Shown: piece after piece, positions 34,869 to 37,838 of the stretch
Layout: each line of letters opens with the position of its first letter
Numbering within the stretch: position 1 is the stretch's first letter
Origin: Granulosicoccus sp.
GTDB lineage: Bacteria; Pseudomonadota; Gammaproteobacteria; Granulosicoccales; Granulosicoccaceae
Direction of reading: 5' to 3'
DNA: 37,838 nt
Assembly (NCBI GenBank): GCA_023300375.1
Contig: JALZWO010000077.1
Span: 1 to 37,838, forward strand
Notes under the pieces: generated by a model
Seen by the model: only the letters and a program-made list of their open reading frames with translations
What the model was told of the DNA's origin: nothing
The model's database searches: none
Position numbers and translations under genes: made by a program

Positions 34869-36091
34869 TGGCTATCAGCGCAATGCAGGGTACCCCTGAA
34901 CAATCGTCTTACGACATTGTGATTATTGGTGGAGCCATTATGGGCTCCTCTACTGCATGGTTTTTAACCGAAAACAAAGACTTTAACGGTACCGTGCTTG
35001 TAATAGAAAAAGATCCTAATTATGAGTTCTGTTCCACAGCTCATACTAACTCATGTATGCGCCAACAGTTCAGTACTGAATTGAATGTTCGCGTATCCCA
35101 GTTTGCTGCTGACTTTGTTAAAAACATCCGCAGTTACATGGGCAATGATGAACGCGTTCCAGAGCTGTCTATTCGCTCTTTTGGATACATGTATCTAGCT
35201 GACAATGAAGGTTTTGCCAATGTACTCAGAGAGAGTCAGAAGGTACAACTCGAGGCAGGTGCTGCAACACAACTTATGAGCGCAGACCAGATCAAAAAAC
35301 AGTACCCATTTTACAACGTCGATGATGTTGTGCTGGGCTCTATCAATACAGTTGACGAGGGATACTGGGATGGTGCTGCCGTGTTTGAATGGTGGCGTAG
35401 GCAGGCGCGTGAGCGTGGTGTTGAATACATATCGAACGAAGTGGTTGCTATCACTAAGAGCACAAACGGTACAAAGGTAGAGAGTGTCACCCTAGCCTCG
35501 GGTGAAGTTATAAGCTGTGGCCAGCTCTTGAACGCTTCAGGCCCCCGTGCTGCACGCACAGCTAAGATGGCAGGCATTGAATTACCTGTTGAGCCACGTA
35601 AGCGCTTTTCATGGATATTCAAAGCTGAACATCCGCTTGATCAGGATCTGCCTCTAACTATTGATCCATCCGGTGTGCATTGTCGTGAGAATGGGGGAGG
35701 GACTTACCAATGTGGTGGCCATGCAGACGTTGATCCAGCCGTTGATTTTGAAGACTTTGCCATGGACCAATCACTATGGGAAAACCATGTCTGGCCTGTG
35801 CTGGCAACGCGCATTCCGCAATTCGAATCGATCAAGCTGACCAATGAATGGGGTGGCCACTACGCCATGAATACGTTTGATCACAATGCGATCATGGGGC
35901 CACACACTGAAGTAGAAAACTTCGTGTTTCTTAATGGCTTCTCAGGTCATGGCTTACAACAATCGCCGGCTATGGGGCGTGGCACCGCTGAGTATCTAAC
36001 CCATGGTGAATACAGGAGTTTGGACTTATCACCGTTCAATTTTGAGCGCATAGTCAATAAAGCCCCGATCATAGAAAAGGCGATTATTTAG
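34868..36091 (+). CDS. FAD-dependent oxidoreductase (DAO / FOXRED1-like)
   Basis: This 407-residue protein belongs to the D-amino-acid/sarcosine oxidase family. It has an FAD-binding Rossmann motif IVIIGGAIMGSSTAWFL (17-33, Gly21-Gly22 and Gly26), a ribose-binding acidic residue Glu47 in VLVIEKDP, and AHTNSCMRQQFST, where the family often has SSGGIRQQFS. The C-terminal FAD loop is FLNGFSGHGLQQSPAMGRGTAEYL. No signal peptide is visible. The start overlaps the hydantoinase stop by one base and is preceded by a strong GAGGAGAG ribosome site, so both proteins are made together. An amine or N-methyl amino acid from hydantoin opening is a plausible substrate; this is unproven. Confidence 0.88.
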   Translation: MAISAMQGTPEQSSYDIVIIGGAIMGSSTAWFLTENKDFNGTVLVIEKDPNYEFCSTAHTNSCMRQQFSTELNVRVSQFAADFVKNIRSYMGNDERVPELSIRSFGYMYLADNEGFANVLRESQKVQLEAGAATQLMSADQIKKQYPFYNVDDVVLGSINTVDEGYWDGAAVFEWWRRQARERGVEYISNEVVAITKSTNGTKVESVTLASGEVISCGQLLNASGPRAARTAKMAGIELPVEPRKRFSWIFKAEHPLDQDLPLTIDPSGVHCRENGGGTYQCGGHADVDPAVDFEDFAMDQSLWENHVWPVLATRIPQFESIKLTNEWGGHYAMNTFDHNAIMGPHTEVENFVFLNGFSGHGLQQSPAMGRGTAEYLTHGEYRSLDLSPFNFERIVNKAPIIEKAII

Positions 36092-36097
36092 TTTGTT

Positions 36098-36162
36098 ATT
36101 CCCACTAATCTAGAACGTCATTCCCCGAAACTTAGAATATTATTCCCGCGCAGGCGTGAACC
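36098..36162. repeat. Three ATTCCC units at 22-bp spacing, ending in a degenerate REP-like element
   Basis: ATTCCC occurs at 36098, 36120 and 36142, exactly 22 bp apart. The first two units also share TAGAA at the same offset. The third runs into attcccgcgcaggcgtgaac, a degenerate form of the hairpin at 30935. This lies just after the FAD oxidoreductase stop codon. Confidence 0.5.
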
Positions 36163-36249
36163 CAGCGTTTGTATAGCAAGTTTGCCAATGTGTCGTGGTT
36201 GACAAGCTAAAGTCAGAGTCATTTAACAAAGTTCTTTAAATACACCACT

Positions 36250-37089
36250 ATGAAAAAACTCGTACTAACTGGCGCACTAGGCCGACTCGGCTCCTACCTG
36301 CGAGAACCATTATCCAAGATGTGTGATGAGTTTGTATCCACAGATATCCTAGATGCACCTGCAAAGTTGCATGCTAATGAAACGTACGTCAAAGCAGACA
36401 TCACTAGCCTTGATGCTATGGTTGAGCTGTTAGAAGGTGCAGACATGGTTATCCATTTCGCAGCAATTGGCGATGAAGCACCGTTTGAGACATTGTTAGG
36501 TCCGAACTTTATTGGTGCCTACAATATCTGGGAATCGGCATTTCGCAATAAGGTACGACGCGTAGTTTATGCATCATCCATTCACGCAGTGGGCATGCAC
36601 AAGAAAACTGATTTTATCGGTATCGATGCTCCGCATAAGCCAGATACCTTTTACGGCCTAGCCAAATGCTTCGCTGAAGATCTAGCTAGCATGTACTGGG
36701 ACAAGCGCGGCGTAGAATCTGTGTGTATGCGTATTCTGTCTTGTGCACAAGTAACGAACCCGCGAGCAGTTGGTACATGGCTGTCTTATGACGATCTGAT
36801 TTCATTAGTACAACGTTCAATCGACACACCCATTACCGGCTTCTCCGTGGTCTATGGTGTATCAAACAATGACCGTGCTCCCGTGGACAATGCGAAAGCC
36901 CAACACCTGGGCTATCAGCCGAAAGACAATGCTGAGCAATTTGCACAAAGCATTTTTGCTGAAGCTGGAGCACTTGACCCGCTAGATGCAGGCAATGCGC
37001 ATCACGGAGGACCATTTGCCTCGGTTGAGCTTGGCCATAGTGGGGTTGCTGCGTTGAATTTGAATAGTGATGATGTGGCTAAGTCTTGA
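36250..37089 (+). CDS. NAD-dependent epimerase/dehydratase family SDR, uronate-dehydrogenase-like
   Basis: This 279-residue extended short-chain dehydrogenase has the nucleotide-binding TGALGRLG (Gly8, Gly11, Gly14), an acidic residue after the second strand (STDILD, favouring NAD), VIHFAAIGDEAPFE, the catalytic YGLAK (Tyr135, Lys139) and VYASSIHAVG with the Ser. The overall layout resembles uronate dehydrogenase (Udh), which oxidises galacturonate or glucuronate. The substrate is not proven, and in this context it may act on something else. It is separated from the FAD oxidoreductase gene by 158 bp of repeat-rich DNA and probably has its own promoter. Its 3' end abuts a GNAT gene remnant on the other strand. 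Confidence 0.82.
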   Translation: MKKLVLTGALGRLGSYLREPLSKMCDEFVSTDILDAPAKLHANETYVKADITSLDAMVELLEGADMVIHFAAIGDEAPFETLLGPNFIGAYNIWESAFRNKVRRVVYASSIHAVGMHKKTDFIGIDAPHKPDTFYGLAKCFAEDLASMYWDKRGVESVCMRILSCAQVTNPRAVGTWLSYDDLISLVQRSIDTPITGFSVVYGVSNNDRAPVDNAKAQHLGYQPKDNAEQFAQSIFAEAGALDPLDAGNAHHGGPFASVELGHSGVAALNLNSDDVAKS

Positions 37090-37092
37090 TAT

Positions 37093-37206
37093 CTAGCTCT
37101 CATCATTAGCGCAGCTAAATAAGCCGTCAAAATCACTTTCATAGATTGGTCTGATGGATATTTCTTTGCCTTTGAGCGTCGGTTGGATGCTAAAGCTGTG
37201 TGCCAT
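37093..37206 (-). pseudogene. Remnant of a GNAT acetyltransferase gene (N-terminus only)
   Basis: A 37-codon frame starts with ATG at 37206 and ends at TAG 37095-37093. It encodes MAHSFSIQPTLKGKEISIRP followed by IYESDFDGLFSCANDES. This matches the start of RimJ/RimL-like GNAT acetyltransferases, where a segment of the type LQPTLxGxxxxLRPLxxxDFDxLFxxASDP opens the fold. The rest of the gene (about 140 residues) is absent because the Udh-like gene begins immediately beyond. It is therefore a 5' stub left by a deletion or rearrangement at about 37090. Confidence 0.55.
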
Positions 37207-37301
37207 GTACTCGGCTCGATCATTGATGATTGTACCGCTTGATTCAAAGTGTCGTCACAGCGAGTTTTAAATAGGACTATCCGCCGGCTAGGGTTCTGAG
37301 C

Positions 37302-37319
37302 AGGATACACGTGTATCCT
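37302..37319. repeat. 18-bp perfect palindrome upstream of the GNAT stub
   Basis: AGGATACACGTGTATCCT is a perfect palindrome about 96 bp upstream of the GNAT stub start and 22 bp after the intact GNAT gene's stop codon. It shares the ten-base core TACACGTGTA with the palindrome at 13735-13752. It could be a dimeric operator or a transcript-end hairpin for the minus-strand GNAT gene. Confidence 0.55.
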
Positions 37320-37340
37320 CTGAACTAGTATTTGCGTGAA

Positions 37341-37802
37341 TCAAGTGGTAAATACACGCTGCATAAAGACACTATATGGATCATGGATGTAGTCAGCAAA
37401 TGGCTCGCAATCTACAAACCCATGTCTCGCATATAGCTTGCGAGCTGTTGCAAAAGCATCCGGCGTTCCAGTTTCAAGCAACAGGCGCTTTAGATTGCGT
37501 TGCTTCGCCACCGTAATGATGTGGTTCAATAGCAGTTGCGCAACACCTTTGCGCCGATGTGCTGTGGCAGTCTTCATTGATTTTATCTCCGCCGACTCTG
37601 CGTCGAGCATTTTAATGGCACCGCAGCCAAGCAGAGCACCATTGTCTCTTACAGTCCAGAAAGTGATCTCTGGTGCAGCAATAGCCTCTATATCGAGAGC
37701 GTGTACACTTTCTGGAGGAGAGTGCGTGCGCATATCTTGAAGATGCTCAAGTAGCAGTGCATGAATATCAGCGGTTCGCGGATCCTCTTCCTGTATTTCC
37801 AT
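37341..37802 (-). CDS. GNAT family N-acetyltransferase
   Basis: This 153-residue single-domain acetyltransferase moves an acetyl group from acetyl-CoA to an unidentified amine. The acetyl-CoA pyrophosphate loop is the segment TAHRRKGVAQLLLNHII (Q/R-x-x-G-x-G/A type). It is preceded by the beta strand EIKSMKTA and followed by LLLETG and ARKLYARHGF, the usual C-terminal motif. The N-terminal EIQEEDPRTADIHALLLEHLQDMRTHSPPESVHALD resembles YjgM/PhnO-like small GNATs. The ATG at 37802 is preceded by AAGG and GTGAG. It reads toward the GNAT stub at 37206, which belongs to a different subfamily. Confidence 0.88.
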   Translation of the reverse strand: MEIQEEDPRTADIHALLLEHLQDMRTHSPPESVHALDIEAIAAPEITFWTVRDNGALLGCGAIKMLDAESAEIKSMKTATAHRRKGVAQLLLNHIITVAKQRNLKRLLLETGTPDAFATARKLYARHGFVDCEPFADYIHDPYSVFMQRVFTT

Positions 37803-37838
37803 TGACTCACTGCCTTTTGTGTCAGTAAAAATGTCAGT

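Noticed and set aside
34477-34899. 140-codon plus-strand open frame at the end of the hydantoinase gene
   Set aside because: It is out of frame within a strongly conserved HyuB region and lacks any family match.
37002-37310. 102-codon minus-strand open frame overlapping the end of the SDR gene
   Set aside because: Its translation is not protein-like. The GNAT-like stub at 37093-37206 is in a different frame and explains the signal better.

Overview
The window looks like chromosomal DNA of a free-living gammaproteobacterium, probably marine or aquatic. I cannot place it to genus from sequence alone. The strongest taxonomic hint is the block gacA/uvrY-type regulator, uvrC, pgsA, tRNA-Gly, tRNA-Gly, tRNA-Cys, tRNA-Leu. 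It mirrors the uvrY-uvrC-pgsA-glyW-cysT-leuZ order of Escherichia coli. lpxH indicates a Gram-negative lipid A pathway.

Positions 1-13890 are core housekeeping. A lipoprotein fragment diverges from a DUF455 ferritin-like protein. On the minus strand lie a periplasmic and a cytoplasmic cyclophilin followed by lpxH. On the plus strand are cysS, nusB and pgpA, convergent with the maf/yceF pyrophosphatase. Then come yceD, rpmF, plsX and fabH (ribosomal protein L32 and the start of fatty acid and phospholipid synthesis), a GacA-type regulator, uvrC, pgsA and four tRNA genes. A 16-bp tandem repeat lies just upstream of rpmF.

Positions 13891-25789 are accessory. After a 584-bp gene-free stretch come a membrane GGDEF/PAS/EAL protein, a HemN-like radical SAM protein with an atypical CX7CX2C cluster motif, an alpha/beta hydrolase, a short HAD-like protein on the minus strand, and a tightly coupled DUF1800-DUF1501 pair. 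The DUF1800 protein has 1486 residues and carries a Sel1-like segment, six Fn3-like repeats each with a CX4C pair, a PKD domain and the DUF1800 domain.

Positions 25940-37089 form a purine/ureide catabolic island. A minus-strand arm carries puuE (allantoinase), puuD (cytochrome-linked urate oxidase) and uraH (5-hydroxyisourate hydrolase). A plus-strand arm carries uraD (OHCU decarboxylase), a truncated NCS2 purine permease and a ureidoglycine aminohydrolase. These are followed by a fused hydantoinase A/B (oxoprolinase-like) gene and a FAD oxidoreductase that overlap by 1 nt, and by a uronate-dehydrogenase-like SDR. Together they take urate to allantoin, allantoate and ureidoglycine. No allantoate amidohydrolase, xanthine dehydrogenase or intact permease is present here. 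A GNAT gene remnant and an intact GNAT gene close the window.

Intergenic DNA contains REP-like palindromes (8-bp stem, 4-nt loop) and two perfect 18-bp palindromes with the same TACACGTGTA core. I saw no CRISPR array, insertion sequence or prophage gene. The best candidates for something undescribed are the radical SAM protein with its hydrolase neighbour, the CX4C repeat DUF1800 protein, and the hydantoinase/FAD oxidoreductase tail of the purine island.
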